In this document: piece after piece, positions 16,997-26,357 of the stretch
Numbering within the stretch: the first letter of the stretch is position 1
Layout of the letters: each line of letters starts with the position of its first letter
Assembly (NCBI GenBank): GCA_965262305.1
Contig: CBDHEY010000002.1
Coordinates: 62,001 to 126,000 of the forward strand
Source: CBDHEY01 sp965262305
GTDB lineage: Bacteria > Pseudomonadota > Gammaproteobacteria > Pseudomonadales > Cellvibrionaceae
Direction of reading: 5' to 3'
DNA length: 64,000 bases
The notes under the pieces: model-generated
Told to the model about the DNA's origin: nothing
Databases searched by the model: none
The model's input: only the letters and a program-made list of their open reading frames with translations
Made by a program: the position numbers and the translations under genes

Positions 16997-18379
16997 CTAT
17001 CCACGCATCTTTTCGGCAATTGCATCTAGATCATCACCTGCTTCTAATATATTAGAAATCGTCGCTCTTGCTGCTTCGGGGTCTAAATGCAAATCAAGTA
17101 GAGTTTCTTCTTCTACAGGCGCACCGTAGTAATCGCCAAAACCTTGTTCTGCAAGCATTTGTTTCGCCACGAAAATTAGATTTGCGTAAACGGAATGATC
17201 ACCTTCGTAATGATCTGTGAATTGATGTCGCAAGGCTGTTACAACTTCCTCGGGCATGTTCCAATTATCCAGTAACCAAGCCGCCAGTTGATTTCCGGTA
17301 ATCCCCATCACATAGTGTTCAATAATAGGTCGCGCTAAATGAGGGTTACTATTGCCAAGTCTATTTAACGTTTTGAAATAAGGAGGGAATACTTCAGCCA
17401 TAATGAGGTAGCCGAAGCTATTGAGTAGCCCTGATAGATAAGCCATACCAAAACTTGGTCTGTGCTCTCTCGCGATGCTAGTTACTAGCCCCTCTACTGC
17501 TGCTGCATTGTAAACTGAGGATCGCCAATAATCGTTAATGTGTTGTTTTGATAGGGCTTCTAAAGAAAATGTCTTACCAAGGGCTAGGCCTAGGGCAAGG
17601 TTTAAAACCATATCAAATCCGAGCACACGGACAATGGCGTCGTGCACCGACTTTATTTTCCCCGGCGCGGAATAGTAAGGAGACGAAGCCCAACTAACGA
17701 CTTGTGCGGCTAAGCTAGGATCGATTTCAACAATGTTGGTGAGGTCGTTGATATCTGCATTAGGGTCCGCTCTTAGCTTAATAATTCTTTGCGCTGTTTC
17801 CGGTAAGGGAGGCAGTTCGAGCGTTTCATCAAGTCTTTGTTTAATTCTACGTTCAGTAAATTTTTGCACCGCTTTTAGGATCAAGGCTTCGTCTTCGAAA
17901 GGGTCATCATTTAGAATAGGGGACTTAATCGCAAAATTTCCCAATTTCGCATTGGATATTATCGTGCCAAAATCTTCTTGGTTAATTTCAAGTATCTGGT
18001 CTCGCGTGCCGGAATCGAGAAGCAGTAAATCCTTTTTCAGCAAACTTGAATCAATGAATGTACTTAGTCCTTGCCAATTAGGAATGGCTGGCAAGCTATC
18101 CAACCCGGATTTCTCCATTAATTGATTTACCGCAGCTCTGGGTATGCCTTCAAACTTTCTGCCAAATTGGCGAAATAGTCCATCAATGTCCAAGATGCAA
18201 TCGGCGGGTAAGAGTATTTGCGCGCGGCCCTTTCCATCTTCTACAAGCAGTGATTTTACAAACAGATCGCTTTCAGCTGCTTTTACTAGCTTTATGTTTT
18301 TTCGAGGAGGAAAGTTACTCACGCTGTAATTAACCTTTTGGTTATCGAGAATTTCCAATACGCAGTTGGATAGTTGCAC
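16997..18379 (-). CDS. YbaK-like deacylase domain fused to HDOD domain
   Basis: The first 150 residues resemble the YbaK/prolyl-tRNA deacylase fold (KVNYSVSNFPP…KSLLVEDGKGRAQILLPADCILD), which in stand-alone form hydrolyses mischarged aminoacyl-tRNA. Residues about 185-395 form an HDOD domain (LPPLPETAQRIIKLRADPNADINDLTNIVEIDPSLAAQVVSWASS), a catalytically inactive HD relative used in signalling. The architecture is recurrent in gammaproteobacteria, but the role is not established. The gene stands alone, 225 bp upstream (on the minus strand) of no obvious partner. The interval 18380-18697 downstream of its promoter side is AT-rich with nothing I can assign. Confidence 0.85.
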   Translation of the reverse strand: MQLSNCVLEILDNQKVNYSVSNFPPRKNIKLVKAAESDLFVKSLLVEDGKGRAQILLPADCILDIDGLFRQFGRKFEGIPRAAVNQLMEKSGLDSLPAIPNWQGLSTFIDSSLLKKDLLLLDSGTRDQILEINQEDFGTIISNAKLGNFAIKSPILNDDPFEDEALILKAVQKFTERRIKQRLDETLELPPLPETAQRIIKLRADPNADINDLTNIVEIDPSLAAQVVSWASSPYYSAPGKIKSVHDAIVRVLGFDMVLNLALGLALGKTFSLEALSKQHINDYWRSSVYNAAAVEGLVTSIAREHRPSFGMAYLSGLLNSFGYLIMAEVFPPYFKTLNRLGNSNPHLARPIIEHYVMGITGNQLAAWLLDNWNMPEEVVTALRHQFTDHYEGDHSVYANLIFVAKQMLAEQGFGDYYGAPVEEETLLDLHLDPEAARATISNILEAGDDLDAIAEKMRG

Positions 18380-18697
18380 TGTTGAGTCTCCGTAAAGGCG
18401 CAGTTCGTATTAGATGCTCAGAGGACTTTTACTTTCCAGAAGATAAATTAGCGTTATGTTCCTGGTGGTAATGCTTTCCGTTTGAGAATGCTGTGATCTG
18501 GAAATGTTGAATTAGCGCCTGTGAGTATCGATTTAAATAATTCAATTCTATTTATTCAATATAGCTTGCTTGGGGGGAATCGCTAGTTGGCTTTTTATGT
18601 ATTTGTGTCAAAAATCATCTGGGTTTATATCGGTTTTATTATATAAAGCAATGATTTTAAATGATTTTTTTTGTGGATAAGCTTGTAGATAACAGAA

Positions 18698-20770
18698 TTA
18701 GACTTGCGAGTATACTTCGGCGAATTTGAACCAACGCTCAATGAGTTGATTCACTTCTCTCGGTTGCTGATCAAGCATGCTAATCCCGATTTCGTGCACT
18801 AAGGGTATGAGTGAGGCATCTCGAATAGGGTCGGCAATACGAAATTGCATTTCACCCGTTTGGCGAGTGCCCATAAGGTCTCCAGGTCCACGCAGTGCGA
18901 GATCTTTTTCAGCGATATGAAAGCCATCGTTACTTTCTCGAAGAACGTTTAAACGTTCTTTTGCGTTGTGTGATAGAGGGCTCCCATACATCAAAATGCA
19001 GTGGCTTTGCTCAGTGCCTCGACCGATTCTTCCTCGCAACTGGTGTAGCTGCGCCAATCCCAGTCTTTCGGGGTTTTCTATAATCATTAGGTTTGCATTG
19101 GGTACATCAACTCCAACCTCTATAACGGTTGTGGCAACGAGAATTTGAATGCTACCCGATTTAAATTTCGCCATGATGTGTTCTTTTTCATTTGCTTTTA
19201 GACGTCCATGCACGAGGCCAATCTCTAAATCTCTTATCGCCTCCCTGAGCGTTTCTGTTGTTTCTTCTGCATTTGTTACTGACAGGGTCTCAGATTCCTC
19301 TATCAAGGGGCATACCCAGTAGATTTGTTTTCCTTCTTTGCCTGCTATGTGGACTCTTTCTATTACTTCCATTCGCCGTGTTTGATTAATCAATGCCGTA
19401 TTTATGGGTTTTCGTCCAGGCGGTAATTCATCGATAATTGAATAGTCGAGATCGGCGTAAGCTGTCATGGCTAAAGTTCGAGGTATTGGCGTAGCTGTCA
19501 TTATGAGTTGGTGCGACATTTCACCGGTGTTGGACTTTCTCCTAAGCGAAAGACGTTGTTCCACCCCAAAGCGATGTTGTTCGTCAATAATTGATAAGCC
19601 GAGTTTGGGAATGACGACATCGTCTTGAAAAAGAGCATGGGTTCCAATAATTATTTGCGCTTTTAGATTGACGATATCTTCGAGCGTCTCGCGACGACGT
19701 TTTGCGGTCAGTTTGCCTACCAGCCATGCAACAGAAATGTTGAGTGGTTCAAACCAGTTGCTGAATGTTGTGAAATGCTGTTCTGCTAGGATTTCAGTGG
19801 GTGCTACTACAGCAACCTGGTAGTTTGCTTCAACGCAGTTTAAGGCGCTCAGTGCTGCTACGAGTGTCTTGCCCGACCCTACATCTCCCTGAACCATGCG
19901 AAGCATGGGCTTGCCTTTTTGAAGGTCAAGGTTAATTTCTTCAAAAACGCGGAATTGAGCACTTGTTGGTTTAAATGGCAATTGCGCTAAGAACTCAGCT
20001 AGGGAGTGACTAGAGGGTTTAATTACGGGAGAGCTATCAGCTTGAAACTTTTCTCTACTTTTTTGTTGCACTAAGAAGTGCGCAAGCAACTCTTCAAATG
20101 CAAGCCGTCTCTGATATTCATGGGTTCCAGAAAGTAGTTGCGCAATCGCAGTTTCGGGTGGAGGATAATGTAAGCATTGCAGCGCCTTGGCGAGCGAATC
20201 GATATGAAATTTCTCATTTAGCGACTTGGGTAAAAGTTCTTTTGGGGGGTGTTTTGTAAGGAACTCGATTGCAAGTTGAGTTAGCTTACGCATACGTAAT
20301 TGAGTAACACCATCGGTTAAATGATAAATTGGCGTCAATGTAGATTCCATCTTGAGATCGGTCTCTGATTCTGGAAACTCATACTCAGGATGATAAAATT
20401 CTATGCCGGATCGGCCTAGTCGAGGTTCGCCATAACAACGAATCAGTCGACCTGTTTCTAGATTGTTTTTTTGAGAGCCGCTGAAATGATAAAAACGAAG
20501 TGAAACCATGCCAGACGCATCTTCCACTAGCACTTCTAGACTTCTTTTTTTTCCAAAAACGACCTTGGCGCTATGTATTCGTCCTTGAATTACAACGTTG
20601 GTGTTTAGCTTAATTGAACCAATATTTGTGATTTGTGTCCGATCGAGATATCTAAAGGGAAGGTGAAATATGAGGTCTTGAATGGAAAAAATGTAAAGCT
20701 TTGCCAGTTTTTCGGCAAGGTTATCACCAACCCCTTTTAGCTTTGTGACTGGAAGAGTGTCTAACGTCAT
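18698..20770 (-). CDS. recG: ATP-dependent DNA helicase RecG
   Basis: The 690-residue protein has the complete RecG layout. An N-terminal wedge/OB domain binds branched DNA (about 1-240). Helicase motif I is GDVGSGKT (about 292-299), motif II DEQH (about 392), motif III TATPIPRTLAM, and the C-terminal motifs are TTVIEVGVDVPNA and HQLRGRIGRG. It remodels stalled forks and Holliday junctions. It lies 48 bp after oxyR on the same strand, the oxyR-recG arrangement known from Pseudomonas, so RecG is probably co-transcribed with the peroxide regulator. Length is normal and there are no disruptions. Confidence 0.96.
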   Translation of the reverse strand: MTLDTLPVTKLKGVGDNLAEKLAKLYIFSIQDLIFHLPFRYLDRTQITNIGSIKLNTNVVIQGRIHSAKVVFGKKRSLEVLVEDASGMVSLRFYHFSGSQKNNLETGRLIRCYGEPRLGRSGIEFYHPEYEFPESETDLKMESTLTPIYHLTDGVTQLRMRKLTQLAIEFLTKHPPKELLPKSLNEKFHIDSLAKALQCLHYPPPETAIAQLLSGTHEYQRRLAFEELLAHFLVQQKSREKFQADSSPVIKPSSHSLAEFLAQLPFKPTSAQFRVFEEINLDLQKGKPMLRMVQGDVGSGKTLVAALSALNCVEANYQVAVVAPTEILAEQHFTTFSNWFEPLNISVAWLVGKLTAKRRRETLEDIVNLKAQIIIGTHALFQDDVVIPKLGLSIIDEQHRFGVEQRLSLRRKSNTGEMSHQLIMTATPIPRTLAMTAYADLDYSIIDELPPGRKPINTALINQTRRMEVIERVHIAGKEGKQIYWVCPLIEESETLSVTNAEETTETLREAIRDLEIGLVHGRLKANEKEHIMAKFKSGSIQILVATTVIEVGVDVPNANLMIIENPERLGLAQLHQLRGRIGRGTEQSHCILMYGSPLSHNAKERLNVLRESNDGFHIAEKDLALRGPGDLMGTRQTGEMQFRIADPIRDASLIPLVHEIGISMLDQQPREVNQLIERWFKFAEVYSQV

Positions 20771-20818
20771 GCTCGTTCATGATTACGCCAAGTAAAGCGT
20801 CACAATCTTGTTTGAAAT

Positions 20819-21733
20819 TTACAGGTTGCCGTGTGTGGCTTTTATTGCTTGGCTCAGGGCTTCGATAGCTTGATACCTCGGAAAGCTTGCCCGCCAAGCT
20901 AACGCAATGGTTCTTTTGGGGGCCGGGTCCTTAATAGGTTTTACCACGAGTAGATCAGATGTATTGTGGTTCGCTGTAGCCGCAGATTTTGGCAAAATAG
21001 TGATCCCCAAGCCTGATGCGACCATGTATTTCAAGGTTTCTAGCGAGCTTCCTTCTGCCGCAGTACGAATTTTCCCTTGTGGGGAATCAATATTCGGTTT
21101 TAAATTGGGGCAGGCTTCAATGACCTGATCTCTAAAACAGTGGCCTTCTCCCAAAAGTAATACATTAAAGTCATCAAGAACATCGGGGTTGATGTAGTCT
21201 TCTTTAGCCAATATGTGGTCTTTCTCTAAAAGAACGACAAATTCCTCATCATATAGCGTTTGAGTTACCACGTCTGCTTCAGTAAAAGGTAAAGCCACAA
21301 CAATCGCGTCTAAATCTCCTTGGCGAATTCGTCGTCTTAATGTTGCGGTATAGCTCTCCTCAATATATAAGGGCATTTCTTTTGCGACAGTTTGTAATTC
21401 AGGAATGATCTGAGGGAACAAGTAGGGGCCAATTGTAAATATCGCGCCGATATGTAAAGGCGTGGTGAGCTGGTTTTTACCCTGTGAAGCAATGTCCTTT
21501 ATTGCAAGGGTTTGTTCTATGACTCGCTGAGCTTGTTGAATAATCTTCTCGCCTAAGGGGGTGGGGCTTACACGAGTTTTCGAGCGCTCGAAAATGGCTG
21601 CATCCAACTCTTGCTCAAGCTTTTTTACTGCGATGCTCAATGTTGGCTGCGATACATTACAACGATCTGCAGCTCGCCCAAAATGTTGTTCCTGTGCAAG
21701 AGTGATAATATAACGTAGCTCAGTGAGAGTCAT
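20819..21733 (-). CDS. oxyR: Hydrogen peroxide-sensing LysR regulator OxyR
   Basis: LysR-type regulator of 304 residues. The HTH is at residues 1-60 (FGRAADRCNVSQPTLSIAVKKLE). The redox pair is at exactly the E. coli positions: C199 in GEGHCFRDQ and C208 in IEACPN. Peroxide oxidises C199, forming a disulfide with C208 and switching on catalase and peroxidase genes. The motif SLETLKYMVASGLGITILP is also typical. It is the first gene of oxyR-recG and is divergent from an epimerase-like gene. The interval has an inverted repeat that may be regulatory. Confidence 0.95.
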   Translation of the reverse strand: MTLTELRYIITLAQEQHFGRAADRCNVSQPTLSIAVKKLEQELDAAIFERSKTRVSPTPLGEKIIQQAQRVIEQTLAIKDIASQGKNQLTTPLHIGAIFTIGPYLFPQIIPELQTVAKEMPLYIEESYTATLRRRIRQGDLDAIVVALPFTEADVVTQTLYDEEFVVLLEKDHILAKEDYINPDVLDDFNVLLLGEGHCFRDQVIEACPNLKPNIDSPQGKIRTAAEGSSLETLKYMVASGLGITILPKSAATANHNTSDLLVVKPIKDPAPKRTIALAWRASFPRYQAIEALSQAIKATHGNL

Positions 21734-21775
21734 AGAGTTAATCCTTTATATAATTCGTGGAACTTACTGTATTTC

Positions 21776-21810
21776 CATATATATGCGTGGTTTGAGTCGC
21801 TATATATATG
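21776..21810. promoter_or_regulatory. Inverted repeat in the oxyR divergent region
   Basis: CATATATATGCG (21776-21787) faces CGCTATATATATG (21798-21810) with one inserted base and a 10-nt spacer. It lies 42 bp upstream of oxyR and 57 bp before the epimerase-like ATG. It could be an operator or merely AT-rich symmetry; it is not a clear match to the four-block OxyR ATAG/CTAT consensus. Confidence 0.3.
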
Positions 21811-21867
21811 ACTATTAAGGCTTTTGTTTTAATAGAAATAATTTAAATATAGGGTAAATCAACTTCC

Positions 21868-22719
21868 ATGAGAAAGAAACTGCTTTTTGTTGGTTTTGGT
21901 AAATTGTCACAAAAAGCTACCGTTGATTTTGGTGGCTTAGGATATGAAATGGTGGGTATATCTCGGAGTCCCCTAATAGCTCACTCTTCCGTGCGTCATT
22001 GGCAAGGTGCAATTCGCGATGAACACATCGAAAACAAGCTAAAAAGCGAGCTATTTGATTTAGTAATAATTACGTTGACTCCTGATGGGCGCGATCCACA
22101 AGCCTATCGTGAATCTTACTTCAATAATGTTTCTTTTTTAAGGGATCTTTGGCAAAAAAATCAAATGCCGAAAAAAGTATTTTTAGTTTCAAGTTCCCGA
22201 GTTTATGGACAGCAAAATGGTGAATGGGTAACCGAAGACAGTGATACGGTTCCAACCAGCGAACAAGGAAAAATTCTACTAGAAACGGAGCGGCTTCTGT
22301 TATCAAGCGAAATAGATACGACTGTTGTAAGATATTCGGGTATTTATAGTAAAGATCGAGATTATTTATTTAGGCAGATTCACGCTGGAAATGTTGGAGG
22401 GGAACACTATACGAACCGTATACATGAAGACGATTGCGTAGGCGTTTTGGTCCATCTCGCTAACCTTTGGTCGTCAGGGGAATCAGTCGATCCGGTATTT
22501 TTAGCGAGTGATTGCGAACCAACAAAAAGTGCGTTTGTAAAGCAGTGGATCGCGAATAAATTAAATCTAAAAGATGTGCCATCCAAAGAAGAAAAAAATA
22601 GAGTAAAAACTGAAAGTAAGCGGTGTAACAATAAAAAGCTATTAGCCACTGGTTACAAGTTTCATTACCCCACATTTCGAGAAGGTTATGGAAGTATAAT
22701 TAAAAGCTTCTCGACTTAA
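21868..22719 (+). CDS. NAD(P)-dependent epimerase/SDR-like protein
   Basis: The N-terminus LLFVGFGKLSQKATVDFGGLGYEMVGISRS is a Rossmann dinucleotide-binding start (GxGxLS). VFLVSSSRVYGQQNGEWVTEDS resembles the catalytic-strand region of extended SDRs, with Ser and Tyr (SSRVYG), though the usual YxxxK lysine is replaced: downstream the segment reads GKILLETERLL. It is similar in outline to the YeeZ/NAD-epimerase group. The substrate is unknown and it may be non-catalytic. It is divergent from oxyR and convergent with the sensor kinase gene (20 bp between stops). Confidence 0.8.
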   Translation: MRKKLLFVGFGKLSQKATVDFGGLGYEMVGISRSPLIAHSSVRHWQGAIRDEHIENKLKSELFDLVIITLTPDGRDPQAYRESYFNNVSFLRDLWQKNQMPKKVFLVSSSRVYGQQNGEWVTEDSDTVPTSEQGKILLETERLLLSSEIDTTVVRYSGIYSKDRDYLFRQIHAGNVGGEHYTNRIHEDDCVGVLVHLANLWSSGESVDPVFLASDCEPTKSAFVKQWIANKLNLKDVPSKEEKNRVKTESKRCNNKKLLATGYKFHYPTFREGYGSIIKSFST

Positions 22720-22739
22720 TTCGTTTTACTGGTTGGTGT

Positions 22740-24908
22740 TTAGTTAATGGATTCAGGGAAAAAGACGGTAAAGTGACTGCCTTCTCCTTCTTTGCTTTTG
22801 ACTTGTATTTCACCATGGTGCAATTTAATTAACTCGTGAACAATTGATAGTCCTAAACCTGTACCTGCAATATCGCTGCGTTCATGCTTTTTCATTCTCC
22901 CAAATTTTTCAAACAGGCTTTGCATCGCCGAGTTTGGAATGCCTATACCTGTGTCTACCACTTCAACAGAATAGCATGATCCAATTTTTTCGTGCCGTCC
23001 TTTAGCTATCTTTATTAATACGCTTCCTTTTGTTGTGTATTTTATTGCGTTTGATACTAGATTAGTGATTATTTGTGTGCACCGCAGAGGATCGACATTT
23101 AATAGAAACTCTCCACTAGAGTTATCGGGCGCTAGACGCAACTCGAGTTGCTTTTCTTCTGCAATTGATTTGAAGTCATTTACAACGTCTTGAGCTATTT
23201 CGAATAAATCCACTTCGCTAAGATTTATTGTTAAGAAGCCTGCTTCTATTTTTGAAACATCCAATACGTCGCTAATTAGTTCATTGAGTCTTTCTGCATT
23301 GCGTTCAATAGTGGTAACTGCTTGCGAGGATCGGGCGTCTATGTTTTCGCCCATTATTCGTTGAAGCCGCTTAGAAAAACCAAGAATCGAATTCAGTGGT
23401 GTTCGTAACTCATGGGACATGTTAGCGATAAAATCCGACTTGTATTGGGAGGCTTTTTCTAATTCTTCGTTTTTTATGTGGAGGTATTTATTTAGATCTT
23501 CGTATTCTTTTGTTCGCGCCATAACTCTTGCTTCGAGTGTCGAATTTAATTCGAGAAGTTGTTTGGTGAGAGCGGCACTTTCTTCTTCTTTTTGTCTAGT
23601 TATTGTAGAGAAAGCATCTCGCTCTAAAGCAAAAGAGATCATATCTAAATAGTTATAAAACATCGCAAAATTATCGATGCTGACTGAATTTGTAGAGTCA
23701 TCAAATAAAGAGATTACTTCCCAATCGATCGCATCGGCAGAAATTGGGAGCACAATCAAAACATATGGAACATTTTTATTCGTGGGAGTCAATGGGGGGT
23801 AGTTATGTGCAGTAAAAACAAATTCAGATTCCAATGCCAGTGGGCCGAAGTGGCTAAAATGTGAATCAAGTTTTAATTTTAATTCGAAATTGTCTTCTTC
23901 CCATTTCGCGCGATAGCCTTCAGTAAAAAAAGGACCAAACAAAAATGAAGCACTACTTAAAGATTCGAAACCCGCTTTAGTAAAAGCAACCAACGACTCA
24001 TTATTTTTATAAGTACTTGTTTGTGGTTGAAAAGCGGCGATATTATTTGAGCGTCGATTGCGGTATTCAATATCGTTCATTTGCATATGTTCAGGAGCTC
24101 CGCAAGAGCGGCCTATGTATAACTCTTGTTCTACAAAAATTGGGTCGCTTTTACGTGCATCGCCGTTCAATCGAGCTTGAATGCGATTTACTGCATGCTC
24201 ACACACGGTTAACATGTGTTGGTTAATCGAGGTGATGGAGGGATTGAAGCTTCGTGCTAGGCTTGTGGCTTCATAGCCTGTTACTGCGATTTCTTCAGGG
24301 CATCTCACACCTGCTGCAGCGATACCTTGTATGAACCCGAGCGTCATTAGATCAGCTGAACCGATTAGTGCTGTCATGCCCAGCTTTTTTTCAAGGAATA
24401 TCTGGCTTGCTTGCCGGCCACCTTCCATTGACGGCTCATTTGCATTAAATACATATTCTGAGTTGTATTCTAATCCAAGCTCTTCGAGCCGCTTTTTATA
24501 ATGATCATGGCGCAGTTTGAGGTCGATGATGTTAAAATCACCAAGATATCCTATTTTTCTATGACCAAGTTTGTGTAAATGGTCCACAACTTGGTTAACT
24601 CCACTCTTATGGTCGCTGAAAATTCGTTCAACTGGATATTTGTTGTAGTCATCTGAACCTATCACGACAAAAGGTTTGGTATCCGGAATTTCTTCAAGTA
24701 GGGAAGGCGACACTGCATTTAAAACGGAGATAAATCCATTGCAGTGATTTATCGATACATTTAGGTCATATGTCCCAAAACTCTTGGTGCGAATAAAGAT
24801 AATATTGAATGCGTTAAGTTTTGCCCAAAAGCGCAGATAGCTTGTGACTTCCCCCATGTAAAAACCACCCAGGAAGGGGATAAATACTCCAATAGTCGGT
24901 ATACGCAT
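22740..24908 (-). CDS. LacI-type sugar-binding domain fused to histidine kinase (soluble)
   Basis: Residues 1-270 are a periplasmic-binding-protein fold of LacI/GalR type (PTIGVFIPFLGGFYMGEV, DHKSGVNQVVDHLHKLGHRKIGYLG, GMTALIGSADLMTLGFIQGIAAAGVRCPEEIAVTGYE…SITSINQ), without the LacI HTH. Residues about 300-430 are unassigned, 435-490 form a coiled coil, and HisKA has H499 (NMSHELRTPLNSILGFS). HATPase_c has NLVSNAIKYTTKG, VVDTGIGIP and GTGLGLSIVHEL. No signal peptide or membrane segment is seen, so the sensor should read a cytoplasmic ligand. No receiver or regulator gene is adjacent. The ATG at 24908 starts directly at the LacI-like core. Confidence 0.88.
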   Translation of the reverse strand: MRIPTIGVFIPFLGGFYMGEVTSYLRFWAKLNAFNIIFIRTKSFGTYDLNVSINHCNGFISVLNAVSPSLLEEIPDTKPFVVIGSDDYNKYPVERIFSDHKSGVNQVVDHLHKLGHRKIGYLGDFNIIDLKLRHDHYKKRLEELGLEYNSEYVFNANEPSMEGGRQASQIFLEKKLGMTALIGSADLMTLGFIQGIAAAGVRCPEEIAVTGYEATSLARSFNPSITSINQHMLTVCEHAVNRIQARLNGDARKSDPIFVEQELYIGRSCGAPEHMQMNDIEYRNRRSNNIAAFQPQTSTYKNNESLVAFTKAGFESLSSASFLFGPFFTEGYRAKWEEDNFELKLKLDSHFSHFGPLALESEFVFTAHNYPPLTPTNKNVPYVLIVLPISADAIDWEVISLFDDSTNSVSIDNFAMFYNYLDMISFALERDAFSTITRQKEEESAALTKQLLELNSTLEARVMARTKEYEDLNKYLHIKNEELEKASQYKSDFIANMSHELRTPLNSILGFSKRLQRIMGENIDARSSQAVTTIERNAERLNELISDVLDVSKIEAGFLTINLSEVDLFEIAQDVVNDFKSIAEEKQLELRLAPDNSSGEFLLNVDPLRCTQIITNLVSNAIKYTTKGSVLIKIAKGRHEKIGSCYSVEVVDTGIGIPNSAMQSLFEKFGRMKKHERSDIAGTGLGLSIVHELIKLHHGEIQVKSKEGEGSHFTVFFPESIN

Positions 24909-25035
24909 AAGCTGTTGTTCTTCAATTTCTTTTCTTAACAGTATAGGTTAAGACTTCACTTATGCGATTTGCTCATTAAGATTTTATTCAGCTATGACTA
25001 ACTCTTACCGTAGTTGTGGCCAAAAATCGTTGCTT

Positions 25036-26205
25036 CTAATTAGCGTAAAGCACCATAAAGAGGGAATTGGTCAGATCTGGGTCGTTGTTGTTATTTTCGT
25101 CGTCCCTTGGCGATGGTGCAAAACAGTTAAGGAGTTGGTCCCCAGAGCCAAGAACATTTGTGTTAATGATGCAGGCAATATTGGTGTTATGTTGATTAAT
25201 TGATATGTTTCCACTGACAAATCCATCTGGTAGCTCGTCAAAGTTTTCCTCATTCCAATCAATGGTCGCGAGTTCAGCTCCTTGGTCTCCAGATTCTGGG
25301 TCAGAAATAAACGAGATAGTGCATGTTCCATCGCCCTCCTCGCTAGTTGAGCATTCGGCACCTATTGTGTCATTTCTGCTGCCCGAGGCTGCGCTTTCAT
25401 CAAAAATAAAGCCGATGTAACCATTTGCTGCATCGATTTCATTAATGTTTTCTATCTCAGTACTTTCTTGGGCGATTATTGTTTGGTTTCTGCTGCTTTC
25501 ATCCCGAATGACGAAGGCGTTATTGCTAGGTAGGTACAACGTTAAACTGTTATTGCTATCGTCCAATGCATCATCACAGTTTTCGGCGGCATAAGTAATA
25601 CCTGCTGGAATCACCTCAACGATATCCACAATAGAAAACTGGGAAACTATTTCTAAGGCTTGACTCCCCGAAGTATCGTTATATTGCAGCTGACCAAAGA
25701 AAGTACTATTTTCGTCTTCTGGGCTGTCCTCGGTTGCGATAGTCATCCATGATAATGAGGCATCGCCTGATGGGCAGGTAGATGTTTGTCTCACAAGCGG
25801 AACAATGTCAGCGTTTCGTCTTTCAGGGTGTTGCATGTATATGGCGTAGTCATCGACCTCAATAATCGTAATGGTGTCATCTTCGTTTAATTCAGTGTCG
25901 CCTTCAGTTGAGTTCACTGTGAGAATTGTGTAGCCCGAAGCTGCGAGCTGCCGATCACCGGATACACTAAATTCAGCTTCGTCGTCATCGTCAGATGCGT
26001 CTTCAAATTTTGATAACCTAAAATCGCTATCATCTTGGTCGAGTTCGAGTACCCAATGTTCATCCACCCCGCCAAAAAAGTTCTCGCCGTCGTCTATGGT
26101 ATTGTCATTGTTACCGATATTTTCAAACCCCGCATTGCAGCCAATTAGTAAGGTCGAAGACAGGCTCAATAGCGCTAATGTGCTTTTTTTAAACATCGCT
26201 TGCAT
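25036..26205 (-). CDS. Acidic lipoprotein of unknown function
   Basis: A lipoprotein signal (LLSLSSTLLIGC, lipobox LIGC) is followed by an Asn/Asp-rich linker. The mature chain, about 365 residues, is extremely acidic, with a DDDDEAE cluster near residue 80. It holds six or more cysteines and ends in DNNNNDPDLTNSLFMVLYAN. It shares composition but no obvious motif with the lipoprotein at 2964. The ATG at 26205 has GAG 8 nt upstream; a second ATG at 26196 is possible. It lies 152 bp downstream of the DUF3570 gene on the same strand and might be read through from that operon. No family is recognised. Confidence 0.65.
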   Translation of the reverse strand: MQAMFKKSTLALLSLSSTLLIGCNAGFENIGNNDNTIDDGENFFGGVDEHWVLELDQDDSDFRLSKFEDASDDDDEAEFSVSGDRQLAASGYTILTVNSTEGDTELNEDDTITIIEVDDYAIYMQHPERRNADIVPLVRQTSTCPSGDASLSWMTIATEDSPEDENSTFFGQLQYNDTSGSQALEIVSQFSIVDIVEVIPAGITYAAENCDDALDDSNNSLTLYLPSNNAFVIRDESSRNQTIIAQESTEIENINEIDAANGYIGFIFDESAASGSRNDTIGAECSTSEEGDGTCTISFISDPESGDQGAELATIDWNEENFDELPDGFVSGNISINQHNTNIACIINTNVLGSGDQLLNCFAPSPRDDENNNNDPDLTNSLFMVLYAN

Positions 26206-26357
26206 GATTAAATCTCAGTTGGGTGGGGCTGGTTAGAATTTACTAAATAATTATTTTGGGCGTAGATTAGCTTAAGGCCTGAAGAGTCGCAATCAACCAA
26301 AACTGAAATTCACATTTATTCCAAATTTTATTGGCGATTTTATTCTTTATTCTTCGA

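Noticed and set aside
21734..21867. Standard OxyR-binding site in the oxyR promoter
   Set aside because: The inverted repeat lacks the ATAG-n7-CTAT four-block pattern.
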